Part shown: positions 34,111 to 44,365 of the stretch, one piece after another
Numbering within the stretch: position 1 is the stretch's first letter
Layout of the letters: each line of letters begins with the position of its first letter
Assembly: GCA_037974335.1 (NCBI GenBank)
Contig: CM075760.1
Coordinates: 43,962,103-44,026,102, forward strand
Length of the DNA stretch: 64,000 nt
Reading direction: 5' to 3'
Source of the DNA: Prionace glauca
Taxonomy: Eukaryota; Chordata; Chondrichthyes; Carcharhiniformes; Carcharhinidae
The notes under the pieces: model-generated
What the model was told of the DNA's origin: nothing
Databases searched by the model: none
The model's input: only the letters and a program-made list of their open reading frames with translations
Position numbers and translations under genes: made by a program

Positions 34111-35908
34111 ATCTACAGAAGTGTCCAAGAAAACCAGTCAATTTAAGGGAATTTGGGACAGGCAAAGAGTGTTGGTCTTTCCAAACAAACATCACATGGA
34201 AAGATAAAAGAAGATAAAATATAAATGTGCATGCTCAAATATAACAGCATGTATCATCTCTCTGAGCCATTTTTCAGTCTGCCTGTGATTATTTCTGTCC
34301 GTCCATCACGATATCCTGATGTGTTGGAAAAATCATCATTGTTGTTAATTGGGTGCCAGAGAAGGTGGAAAATAATCCTTTATTTAGAGATGGGAAAACA
34401 CCATCTAGATTTATAACTTCCAAAAATTCAAGTGCCTCCAGTACTGTTGCTGGGTAGATTTGTTTATAAATAGACCTTACTGATAACATGCAGGGTTTTA
34501 AGTTGGCTTGTAGCCAAGCGGTCAGTGCTGATGAAACTGATCTTTGATCTACTGCACAAATACCCCCAGATGTTTCCTGTCAATAACTTTGAGCATTTGA
34601 CAGCAGCCTGGATTGCTGCCAAACACTGTGTGGAACAGATTAGCGTGAAGCTCAATGGACAACATGGGATTCAGACATTTAAACAGTAAATGTTTCATTC
34701 CCACAATTTAAATCGCAATCATTCTAATCAAGTATTTTCATTCAGTGTCCTGTTCATTACCTGAGTAAATACTATGTCAAACAATAAAGCGACCGGATCA
34801 TTCTTTTCATTTCTATAGTTTCCGAGTAAATTTCATTCCAATAATTAAAGTCTGTTTATTAATCACTTCATGAAATGAGAGAGAGAGATGTTGATGGGCC
34901 CAGTTCCCCAGTGAAGTAAAATCGGTGCAATGACATGAAATAATATTAAAACAACATCATAAAACTGACATGAACACCGGGGATTCCTGGAATATTCTGA
35001 AATTTCTGTATCACATTGAAACAGCAGCGTGTCTTGTACCTGATTAGCACCGTGTTCTATTGTACAGTATAATCTGATTTCTGTTATTGAAGAGTTCCTC
35101 TCATAGCTGCCAATGATTGGAGAAATGATCAGTTCATAACCTGATTCAATGGAAGATAAAACATTTATTCTTGTGATATTGTGCAATGTGCCGCAAAGCT
35201 CTGATATCCTGTATTCCCAATACCAGTGTATGTTCGACAGCCGGTAACCAATAGAGTGAGTTGCAATGACCTGGATGCTGAAGGAGAACTTTAATGATCT
35301 CAGTGTCCGTTCCGATTCATTAACTTCTCCGTCAAAAATCAATTTAATTTTATGTTTCTCTGTCAACTCACTATTTAATTATCAGGAGGTTGGGATTCTC
35401 ATTATTTTCAAAGGCCTGTCTTCGAGGTTGGGACAGTTTGAAAATATAAGGAGAAACATTGTAATGTGTGAGAGTTTCTTCTCATCTCCAAACCCAATTT
35501 GTACAGCGAAAGCCACCAAACTGTAAATAGAATCACTTTGTATATCCTACACATTGAGTTACAGAAATCGATGGTATTTCTTCTGATAAATTGTGCTTTA
35601 TTATTATAATGTGGCAGAGACACGGAATTGTTGCAAAATTCTCTAATGTTCCAAAATGTTATTTCTTCATTTTCAGATTTATTTTCTTCTTGGGGGTGTG
35701 GTAATAAAATCACCATTTTTACAATGGAATTACTTATTTAAATAAATAAATGATGAACTGTAACATCACCATCAGAAATAATGGGGACAATACAATGAAC
35801 ATTTCAGCCAAACAAATATCCCGATACAGATAAAATGCCCATTTTAATATTAATCTATTGTAAATCTCCGAGTCCATTCTGTTGGGGGTGTGGAAGGTGG
35901 GACGTGGA
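34111..35908. other. IgH 5' flank, paralogous to 24.65-26.0 kb
   Basis: No gene of its own is visible. It is the intact counterpart of the eroded block at 24.5-27.8 kb. A 167-codon frame on the - strand (34863-35366) contains no recognised domain and is disrupted in the paralogue, so I treat it as chance. Confidence 0.6.
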
Positions 35909-35952
35909 TCCAGGCGCCGCCTCCAGCAGGGAATCAACAGGCGGCGCCTGGA
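35909..35952. promoter_or_regulatory. 14-bp inverted repeat in the VH promoter
   Basis: TCCAGGCGCCGCCT (35909-35922) and AGGCGGCGCCTGGA (35939-35952) are exact inverted repeats separated by 16 nt. They lie about 20-65 bp upstream of the TATA-like box and are GC-rich in an AT-rich flank. This may be a dimer-binding site or a hairpin; no known factor is assigned. Confidence 0.6.
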
Positions 35953-35973
35953 AAGCCGCCCCCTTCTGCCGGG

Positions 35974-35983
35974 TATTTAAATA
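35974..35983 (+). promoter_or_regulatory. TATA-like box of the VH gene
   Basis: TATTTAAATA lies 90 bp before the leader ATG, a normal distance for an Ig V promoter. I find no perfect octamer (ATGCAAAT or ATTTGCAT) in the roughly 250 bp upstream. Confidence 0.7.
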
Positions 35984-36072
35984 CCGCTCACTGGGACCGG
36001 AATCCAACAGTCCGGGAGCTGGTTTGTTCACTGAGTTCCTGACACAACCATTTCCCCCAAATCACCAGAAAG

Positions 36073-36118
36073 ATGAGGTCGGCCATTTCTCTCAGTTTGT
36101 TGCTGACTTTCTTATCTG
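36073..36118 (+). CDS. IgH leader exon (signal peptide, first part)
   Basis: ATG at 36073 opens MRSAISLSLLLTFLS plus one base (phase 1), followed by the donor GTGAGTA at 36119. It is a typical short Ig leader with a hydrophobic core. The signal peptide is completed by GVQS at the start of the V exon (19 residues in all). This is the only ATG that gives a signal peptide and a correct donor phase. Confidence 0.95.
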
Positions 36119-36250
36119 GTGAGTATTTTTTTATTATTGTTCAAGTCTCTCACTGTTACTGTCTCAGTGTTAGTGTCTCTCTGGAATGTTCCAGACTCAG
36201 CAATCATTTCACTAAGATTAATCCCCGGTGTTTTTGATCTATTTTTACAG

Positions 36251-36555
36251 GTGTCCAGTCGGATGTTGTGTTGACCCAGCCAGAGGCAGAGACCGAGGCT
36301 CCCGGGGGCTCCCTGAGACTGACCTGTGAAGCCAGCGGCTTCAATCTTGGCAGCTACGATATGTTCTGGATCCGACAGGTTCCCGGACAGGGCCTGGAGT
36401 GGCTGGTTTACTACTATAGTTCATCTGACAACAGCTACGCCCCATCAATTAAGGGTCGGTTTACTGCGTCCAAAGACACTTCAAACAACATCTTCTCTTT
36501 GGACATGAGGAGCCTGAAGATTGAAGACACGGCCATCTATTACTGTGCCAGAGAG
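36251..36555 (+). CDS. IgH variable segment (VH exon)
   Basis: The acceptor TTTTTACAG precedes the exon. It encodes the last four leader residues and a 98-residue VH that begins [10 protein letters not shown]. Framework landmarks are all present: Cys22, Trp36 in FWIRQ, GLEW at 44-47, RFTASKD in framework 3, and [11 protein letters not shown] with the second Cys at 95. CDR1 is about GFNLGSYD and CDR2 about YYSSSDNSY. The exon is open and runs directly into the RSS heptamer. It encodes the antigen-binding half of the heavy chain after joining to D and J. The start DVVLTQPE resembles known elasmobranch VH. Confidence 0.95.
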
Positions 36556-36594
36556 CACAGCGAGAGGATCCAGGGCTGCACCCGGACAAGAACA
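36556..36594 (+). promoter_or_regulatory. VH 23-RSS
   Basis: Heptamer CACAGCG (one change from CACAGTG), a 23-nt spacer (36563-36585) and nonamer ACAAGAACA (two changes from ACAAAAACC). The first three heptamer bases, which matter most for RAG cleavage, are intact. Confidence 0.92.
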
Positions 36595-36942
36595 GCCCGA
36601 GAGGGGGTTCCGCAACTTCCATCATAACCTGAAGGTCAGTATCTGTTTTAAATGCAATATGATCGAGGGTGGTCAGAAACAAACTATAATCGTGTTTTAA
36701 ATAAAAGTAACACAGAAAGCATTTAACAGTAAATCTTCCCAATCTCACCGATATAACTGCTGAGCTTTTCACTGACTTTCTATTCATTGTAGTTTCAGCA
36801 AGTAGGACACACGATATATTACTCTTTATAATATTTCTGATAGATTGTGTTATATAAACAGTTGCCTACATTTTACATTGGAGCGAAATTAATGGTCCAT
36901 TTCAAGTGAATATTGAACAGCAGGACTGAACAGAGTGAGTGC
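36595..36942. other. V to D1 spacer
   Basis: About 350 bp of AT-rich DNA with no other segment visible. This short distance is normal for shark clusters. Confidence 0.7.
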
Positions 36943-37024
36943 AGTTTCTGTATGGGTGTGTGTCACTGTGATATACAGCAGTGGATCACAGTGCTGAGAA
37001 AAGCGCCATCCTCATACAAAAACC
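36943..37024 (+). CDS. IgH D1 segment with 12-RSS and 22-RSS
   Basis: The 16-bp coding core ATATACAGCAGTGGAT (36971-36986) is flanked on the left by nonamer AGTTTCTGT, a 12-nt spacer and CACTGTG, and on the right by CACAGTG, a 22-nt spacer and ACAAAAACC. By the 12/23 rule the left side can join the VH 23-RSS and the right side can join the D2 left 12-RSS. Both heptamers are consensus. Reading frames of the core give YTAVD, IQQW or ISSG-type residues. Confidence 0.92.
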
Positions 37025-37333
37025 TCAGAAAAGGACGTTGCTTAAATTTGTGACCAATGCCAATGCCGAATGCCAAAGTAAATGAGGGTTCAACAGAATA
37101 ATACTTAGAAACAACATTGTTTCTTTTTAAGATGTAAAATGCTTCAATTTTATTGTTATTAATTTACACGCTGAATTTGCACAGAGAATGTAAAAGTTTC
37201 TAACCCCCTTTATCAATATCATGACCAGTAAAAATTGAAGTATCTCACTGAGTCACCCTTAACGAGCTGGAAACAGGCTTTTGAAATAGCAGTGAAATTA
37301 ACTGTCTGTATTTTACAGTTAACAGTCCGCCTC
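37025..37333. other. D1 to D2 spacer
   Basis: About 310 bp, no further RSS pair seen. Confidence 0.65.
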
Positions 37334-37402
37334 AGTATTTGTCATGCTGTGTCTCACTGTGATAACTGGAATGGCACAGCAGTTACTGTCAATACAAAAA
37401 CC
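37334..37402 (+). CDS. IgH D2 segment with two 12-RSSs
   Basis: The 13-bp core ATAACTGGAATGG (37362-37374) lies between AGTATTTGT-12-CACTGTG on the left and CACAGCA-12-ACAAAAACC on the right. The left RSS can pair with the D1 22-RSS or the V 23-RSS, and the right one with the JH 23-RSS. The right heptamer has two changes at the less critical 3' end, which may lower its use. Confidence 0.92.
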
Positions 37403-37726
37403 CCTCAGCACTGATTGACTGAAACTGGATCAGTGTCACTTTTAAATTCCAACTGTAATCACAGTACAGTATTATTTATGTCCAGCACTGACCACATGGC
37501 AAGAATAAACATGGAAAACCTTGATAATTACTCAATTACCGATGTGTGTTTTCAACAACATGTTCACCTGTAGCTCTGTGAAATATAAAACTTTAGGGTC
37601 ATTTATGAATGTCAAATGGTATCGAGAAATACAATTATAATTTAATGAACATTAATTGATTTTGCTTTTCCTTGGGTTTGTGGATATTTAAAATAATGGT
37701 GATTTTGTCTCTATTTTGTGCAGGAT
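37403..37726. other. D2 to JH spacer
   Basis: About 325 bp, AT-rich, no additional segment seen. Confidence 0.65.
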
Positions 37727-37765
37727 GGTTATTGTATGACACAGCCTACGGAATGTGACACTGTG
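37727..37765 (+). promoter_or_regulatory. JH 23-RSS
   Basis: Nonamer GGTTATTGT (one change from GGTTTTTGT), a 23-nt spacer, and heptamer CACTGTG directly before the J coding end. Confidence 0.93.
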
Positions 37766-37813
37766 ACTACTTCGCTTACTGGGGACAAGGGACCATGGTG
37801 ACGGTGACGACAG
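37766..37813 (+). CDS. IgH joining segment (JH)
   Basis: 48 bp encoding YFAYWGQGTMVTVTT after two free bases, with the WGQG motif that forms the conserved J beta-bulge. It ends with a single base (phase 1) before the donor GTAAGA at 37814. This phase matches the CH1 acceptor and restores an Ala codon (G plus CG). Confidence 0.95.
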
Positions 37814-37929
37814 GTAAGAACCATCCACTTATTGAGTAACTGGTTTACATGTGTCTTTGTTTTATATTTTTATCTGTACTAATAATCCATATGGTAACAT
37901 AAATGTGAGTTTGATGGATTCTCGGTTGA

Positions 37930-39140
37930 GAATTGTTACAATGTTTCCTGTGATTCTGCTGCGAAGGGGTTTTAGAATTCTGCTCTTTCTGGACAATACG
38001 TACTGCTGAGGGATTCAATCCCAAATTGTTGGGATTTTGTGTTTATCTGTTGAGGTTATTGTGTGGTTGGGTTACTTTAAAATCCGAATGACTGTTATAC
38101 AATTCAGTGTTTCTGCAGCGTTTAATCTCGGTGACATCTAGTGGCTGCGGTTTGTACCATCTACTGCACAAGTGTTTGAAATTTAAACCAAAAATTTAAA
38201 AAATCTAACATTTCTATATTTATCCAGTGAAAATGTTCCACTCACTCACAATGCTGGTGCTGCTGTGCAATATTTTCTGCTTGTTCGAAACATTAATTAG
38301 TTTGGTGTTGGGCGAATTGACTGGAATTTATATTAAACATTTCTGTAAATGTTATATTTGATTCTGTTGAAAGTGTTTGTAGAATTGTGCTGCGTCTGCC
38401 TGAAGCGGGGTTCAGTCTCTCAGTGATGCTTTTTTTTTTCCTCTGGTGAGGAGATTATAAATCTGGGTGACTTTAAATACGTAAAATTTGTGAATTAATT
38501 TTTTGTTTCTGCATTGTTTGAGCTCAGTGACACTGAGCTGTTACACGTTTTGTGATTGATTATGAACATTCTGCGGGTCGCAACTGCTTGATGCATAACT
38601 GCAGGGAGAAATAAAGCAGGCTTTATTGTATTTGTATGTTTAAAATCTTTAGTCATAACGGCTTAAGCCGCTCGTTCAGAACATAGTTTGTCACTGCATT
38701 CAGATTTTGGGGTATCTGCAATGTTTAATCTCGGTGGCATTTGATGGCTGGAACTTTTACCATCCAAATGTTTAAATATGTTTGAAATATGACCCAATAT
38801 GAATAAGATGTGATAAAGTTTCAACGCTAATTTGTTGGACAAATTCTACCTCCTCGCAATGCTATTGCTATTATTCTAGATTTCTGTTTAGTTTAATAAT
38901 TGGTTAAGAGCTGGTTTGCTAGATTCGATATTGAGATTTATTTTGCAATGTTACATTTGATTCTGTTGAATGGATAATTGATCTGTTTTTCTGTGAAGCG
39001 GATTCATTCCCTCCTGGATGTGTTTTGTTGTGTTTCTGCTGAGGAGATTCTATGGTGCAGTCACTGTGAATGTTTAAAATTTGTGCTATGGTTTGGCTTT
39101 GTGGCATTATTTCTGTGTTGTTTAAATAGTGTATAGCGGT
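37930..39140 (+). repeat. Degenerate tandem repeat downstream of JH
   Basis: Blocks recur with variation: GTTTCTGCAGCGTTTAATCT (38.11 kb), GTTTCTGCATTGTTTGAGCT (38.50 kb), GTATCTGCAATGTTTAATCT (38.71 kb) and ATTTCTGTGTTGTTTAAATA (39.11 kb), with a weaker one near 39.8 kb. Some are preceded by TGAGGAGATT-like sequence and a TGATTCTGTTGAA block. Unit length is irregular, about 200-700 bp. No RSS or J-like coding is seen in them. Confidence 0.6.
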
Positions 39141-39985
39141 GCCGTTTAGATGTTTTCTGGTTGAACAGAAACAATCTTTGAGTTTGAAAATCCATGTAGG
39201 GAGAAAACAAGCAGGTTGGGGGGAAAGAACACCTAAAAGATATTACAGCATTTTTATAAATTTTAAATAACGCTTACAAATTCAAGTGAGTCATGACTTA
39301 CAAAGCTCATTCGGACACTAAGTCTTTGCTGCAATCACAAACTTCCCATGAACAAGTTTAATAGTAAAATTAATGTAAATCAGAGAATTATTAATCGGTA
39401 ATTTAACTCCATATTCACCACAGATTATTTTATATTAATAATTTAGCAATAATCCCCTTTAATAGTTCTGTTGTGTATTTCACACAATTAACATTTTCCA
39501 GACTGGAAATATTTTGTGACAATTCCAGAAGCTATTTCAATGATAACCTGCCGTTTTCACAGCCGTGCTCAGTTGAACAAGATACTTTGCATTAATCGGT
39601 ACATCCCAGATTAAATTCACATTTACTGGAATACGAGTTTTGCAGAATAATTTCCTTTTTGGAAATTTTTGTATCCGATTATTAATTTTTTTCTATGCAA
39701 TTGGAACCAGATTATCCGTTCTAAGTATTTTTTTAAATTAGATACCGAGATAATTAATTACTTTTCGCATCTCAAAATTTGTGAAATTGTTTAGTGTTCC
39801 TCAATTGTTTTTACATTGTTTACGCTCAGTGAAACTGAGCAGTTCTGGCGAAATGAAAATAAAATTGCCTTTGAATATTCTTGTAGGGATAAAGCAGAAA
39901 CGTTTCGGAAAATAAAATAAATATATGTTAGGGCATTTTATTCATGTTAACTAAGGTTACATATTAAAAAAACATGAATTACAAT
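39141..39985. other. J-C intron; no gene seen
   Basis: Very AT-rich intron DNA. CTTTGCAT near 39.585 kb is a 7-of-8 match to the Ig octamer in reverse, noted without strong weight. Confidence 0.4.
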
Positions 39986-41605
39986 TCACTGTACCTCTGT
40001 TAGGGACATTACACTGCCCTGAATCTGTTATATTCGAAGTCCTCATTTTCAGAAAAATAATTGCCCAGTTTTTGTGATTTGAGACAGTCAGGGAGAAATC
40101 GTTAAAAGGCAAAGGGAGTTTTAAAATGAACATCAGGTTAATTTAAATTTTTATTGATTTTTTCACTGTTGTAATTTGACCTTTGATCAATTAGAATCAA
40201 ACAGTTTATAAAAATTTGACAGACTGAACACAGTTTTCTGACAGATGGAATTCGCTGACACTCAAGTAAAATTGTTCAAATGATTGTCTTTGAATTGTAG
40301 TAAAGTGTCAAAGAAACTCGCTACCGACTGACAATTTAAATGCTTGAAATCCAAAAAGATTATATAAAAATAATATGATATTATAAATACTATAAAAATA
40401 ATATTAGCTCAGCACTTAATAACATCATGTCTCCCATTAATGTCAAACACAGAATAAATGACAGAATGGAAGAATAAATGACAGAATGGAAGAATTCATA
40501 CTAACTGAAGCTTATGTTTAATTCTTATTAAATACTATAATGAAGAAAAGGTTGAGACTTATATTCTGCATCGTGTTTTTAGCGTTACAGAGCATTTGAA
40601 TCAATTATCGTCTTTATGTTTGCACTGTTTAATTCAGATCTTCTTTAATTAAACAATGTGTTCACTAATGAAGTTGTTATATGGGTGGCCTAAATTATTA
40701 AATCTAGGAAGCAGTATTATTGATTTCAAACGGCCAGGCCGTTACAGTCTGGACAAACTCAGAAATCTGCATTTTTAACTCGTTTGTTCGTTGTAATAAG
40801 ATATTTGTAGTAAAAGTGAAAAAGTAAAATATTACAATGTGATTAGATTTAAGTAAATGAATGACAGATGTTTGAATGTTTCCATTCAGTAATTTGAAAT
40901 TATAGTTTAACATTGAGATTTAATTGTAACCTAATTATTTAACAATGTTGGGGGCAGAAGCACGTTTTGAATGATTGAAAACTCATTTTATTACAGAGAA
41001 CAAATCAGCTGACAGGAGAACTAACTGACAATTAACAATAACTTAAAATGCAATATTAACGCTGATTAGTTCAAAACAAAAGACCTTGAATATTGCACTA
41101 GCGTGCAAAATATCATCAGTCTTAGAGAATATTTAATTGTATCAAAATGAATTCAAAAACAAAACATTTCTTTACTCAGCTGTGCTCGGCTCGATAAGTT
41201 GCTTTGCCTTGATAATTTTGTTGATTACATTTAATTAAGAAATTAGATCCAATCAGGTAACGATTTTCAATGTAAATATTTCCCGGTTTGTTTAATTCTT
41301 AGTGTGTCACTGTATCTCTGTTAGGGACATTGAACTGTTACTGTGTCACTGTATCTCTGATAGGGATATTGAACTGTCCTGAATCTGTTATTTTTGCTCA
41401 TTTTCAGCGAAATTACATTTTTACACAATTTTCGCGAAGTGATACAGGCAGAGAGAAATAATTAAAAGTCGAGAGGAGTTCTGAATACCCGTTTAATTTG
41501 AAATAGGTTATTGATTTTCTGTTGTAACTTGACTATTGATCAATGAGAACCCAACAGTTTGAAATTGACAGATTGAACAGATCTTTCTGCTAGGAACTCG
41601 ACTGT
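39985..41605 (+). repeat. Internal duplication in the J-C intron
   Basis: 39990-40240 and 41340-41590 match in order: CTCTGTTAGGGACATT, CTGAATCTGTTAT, then a TTATTGATTTTTT-like run, TGTTGTAA-TTGAC and GATCAAT-AGAA, ending near GACAGACTGAACA. The offset is about 1350 bp. A short extra tandem copy of the TATCTCTG-TAGGGA block sits at 41.31-41.37 kb. Confidence 0.65.
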
Positions 41606-42640
41606 TGAACTGTTTGTGTCTGTTCTCTTTCTGGGCGTGTGGTCACTGTGTTGGGACCAGGAATCTCTCTGACTGGTTATAAATCTTTTGATTCCTTCTT
41701 CTGTACAGCAGGAAGTGAAATTTGATTTATTTCTTCAATGCACTTGTATCTGTGGGAAATGTGACTGTTTGACTCGGTGTCTCAGAAATTAAGTCCCTGA
41801 AGCATATTGTGTCTATCAGAGAAGCAGAAACATCAGACTTTAGAGGGAGAATTGGGTGATTTTTAAGCAGTGATGTACCGGCCTTGGGAATGTTCGATGA
41901 ACAAATACAAAGTGAGATTTACTATATTGTGCTCCGTAATACAGCAGCCCCTGAACTGTTTAGTTTGACAGTTGAAGGGTCACATTCACCTAGATATTAT
42001 TTTTAATCTTCTAAAGGCATTTTAGAGACATTTGCTCGGCCAGAATTTATAATCTCATTGTTCCTTCACAAAGTATTGATATGAAGCATCCTTGAACAAC
42101 TGCAGTCCATATGCTGCAGACATCCGCCCTGCTGTTAGGCAGGGAGTTCCAGGATTTTGACCCAGCGATTATGAATGAATTGAGATATTGTTTCAGGTCA
42201 GGATGGTGTGTGTTTTGGAGGGAAGCTTACAGGTTATAGTGTTTCAGATATGGCTGCTGCCCTTGTCCTGTTAGGATGTAAAGGCAGCGTGTTTGGACAG
42301 TGTAATCTATGGAGCCTTGGTGAATTGCTGCAGTGCATGTTGTATATAATGCACACAGTGCTGACACTGCTTGTTAGTGATGGAGAGAGTGAATAGGGTG
42401 AATGAGGGGCCGGGTAATCTTGTGGGTGGCTTTGCCCTGGATTGTGTCAGATTGCGTGAGGTTTTACAAGTTTCTCTCATTGAGGAAAGAGGAAATTATT
42501 TAATTGAGACTGACTTGTGAAAGATTTAAATGTTTTTCCAACACTTGCCCCACAGTCCGTGTTGTGCTCGCTTGTCACTCCCACTTACTGTGCGAGTGGG
42601 TGAGTATGTGTGGAGTGAGGGTGCTTTTTCAGACTGAATC
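41606..42640. other. J-C intron; no gene seen
   Basis: Contains a possible repeat fragment around 42.06-42.40 kb but nothing I can name. Confidence 0.4.
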
Positions 42641-42644
42641 AGCC

Positions 42645-43510
42645 AGATAGAGACTTACACACATCACACACTCTCACACACATAAATACACACAGAGAGA
42701 CTCTCATATTCTCTCACACATACACACGCACACTTACTTTCTCTCTCATACGATATCTCACACACATTCTCATTCTCTCACGGTCTACATACTCTGTCTC
42801 AAATACAAATCCAAACACACTCTCGCTCTCTCAATCAGTCTCTCATCTCTCATAGACAAAAACACTCAGACGCACACATCTCCACACACATTCTCTCTTA
42901 CACGCAGACACACACACACACATAAGCATAGTCTCAGGCTTTCACACACTCTCCCACACTCTGTCACACACGCTCAAGTTGTCTCTCATGTATTCACACA
43001 CTCTCTCACAATTCCTCTTGCACACGCCTCTCTCTCTCTCTCTCTCTCTGTCACACACACATATATTTCTATCTCTGTTGCACAGACTATCTAACACCTG
43101 TACATTCTTGCTGTCACACACTAGCTCGCTCACACTCTCTCACAAACATAGACCTATGCAAACACTCTAACTTACACACAAACACAGTCTCTCTCACAAG
43201 CACAGTCTCACGCAAACGTTCTCTGTCACACACACACACACACAAACACACACTTTGCTTCTATCACCCACGCACATTGCACACATCTTTCTCACTCACA
43301 CACAATCCCGTGCACACTTCCACACACACATGAACAGTATGTTTGCTTTCTAGTAGGCACACTGCCCCCTCTTGCAAACGCAGCCCACTGTCTCACACAT
43401 GTGCAAACACAGTCTGTCACACACAGGCACCTTCACACACACATTCACTCCTCTCTCTATCAAACACACACCCAAACACCCTCTCACACACTTTCCACCT
43501 CACATACGTC
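42645..43510 (+). repeat. CA/CTCT low-complexity tract
   Basis: Irregular CACACA, CTCTCT and CTCACA repeats over about 860 bp inside the J-C intron. Short Thr-His-Ser frames across it are not genes. Confidence 0.9.
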
Positions 43511-43539
43511 AGAGAGACTGTCATTTACATCATAGAATA

Positions 43540-43835
43540 GAATCACGAGATCCTACACTACAGAAGGAGGCCATTCAGCCCATCAAGTCTGCATCAACAG
43601 GAATCCCTATCCCCATAACCACATGTGTTTACTCTAACTAGACCTCCTGAACCTATTCGCACGGCCACTCCCCTGAACCCAAACGTCTTTGGACTGTGGG
43701 AGGAAACAGGAGCATCCGAAGGAAACCCAAGCAGACACGGGGTGAACTTACTAACTCCATACACAATGACTCATATCGGGAATTGAACTGTGAGGCAGCA
43801 GCGTTAATCACTGTGCTGCCTCGGCCACCCCTTCC
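43540..43835 (-). mobile_element. SINE, reverse, in the J-C intron
   Basis: From the 3' end (ATAGAATCACGAGATCCTAC, AAGGAGGCCATTCAGCCCAT) through ACTGTGGGAGGAAACAGGAG to the reversed head (CACTGTGCTGCCTCGGCC). Full-length or nearly so. Confidence 0.8.
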
Positions 43836-44365
43836 CCCTCCCCCACTAACATTTGAATGAGGGTGGGATCGAGGAGCCCGAGTAAAACTCAAGTGAATAA
43901 GTTTCAGCGGGAAATTCTTCTCTGTTTGGAGTCATATTTAGCACAAAGCAAGATGGTGATGGTTGTTGGAGGTCAAACATTTAAGTTGAGAAATCACTGC
44001 AGGAGTTCGGCAGGGGACTGTTCTGGGACCAACAATCTTCTATTGCTTCATCAATGACACATTCCATCCAACATGAGGTCAGAAGTAGGGATTTCCATGT
44101 GTTACACCGGACACAAAGACACAATCAATAAGAAGGGATCTGGCTGAGACTAAGTCCGCCTGGCTCCCCAATACTGGTGTAAACTTGGTGTTTGATTCCT
44201 GTGTGACCCTAGTTTTGCTGGAAGCTTCCCTTCCAGCTCCCTCAGTCTGTCTATTTGTTCACTGATCCGTGTTTCTGAAAGAAAGGCCCCGACGTTAAAG
44301 CAGCTGCCCGGTGATCTACACTGATTCCTGACTTTACACAGCCCTGTTACTGAAAGCTGATCAAT
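43836..44365 (+). mobile_element. LINE relic (short) and unassigned sequence
   Basis: 43975-44150 carries GCAGGGGACTGTTCTGGGAC followed by TTCTATTGCTTCATCAATGA, similar to a decayed RT block (VxQGTVLGP-type, then IN-D). The remainder is unassigned. Confidence 0.4.

Noticed and set aside
34863-35366. 167-codon - strand frame upstream of VH
   Set aside because: No domain or splice context, and its counterpart in the paralogous block is not open.
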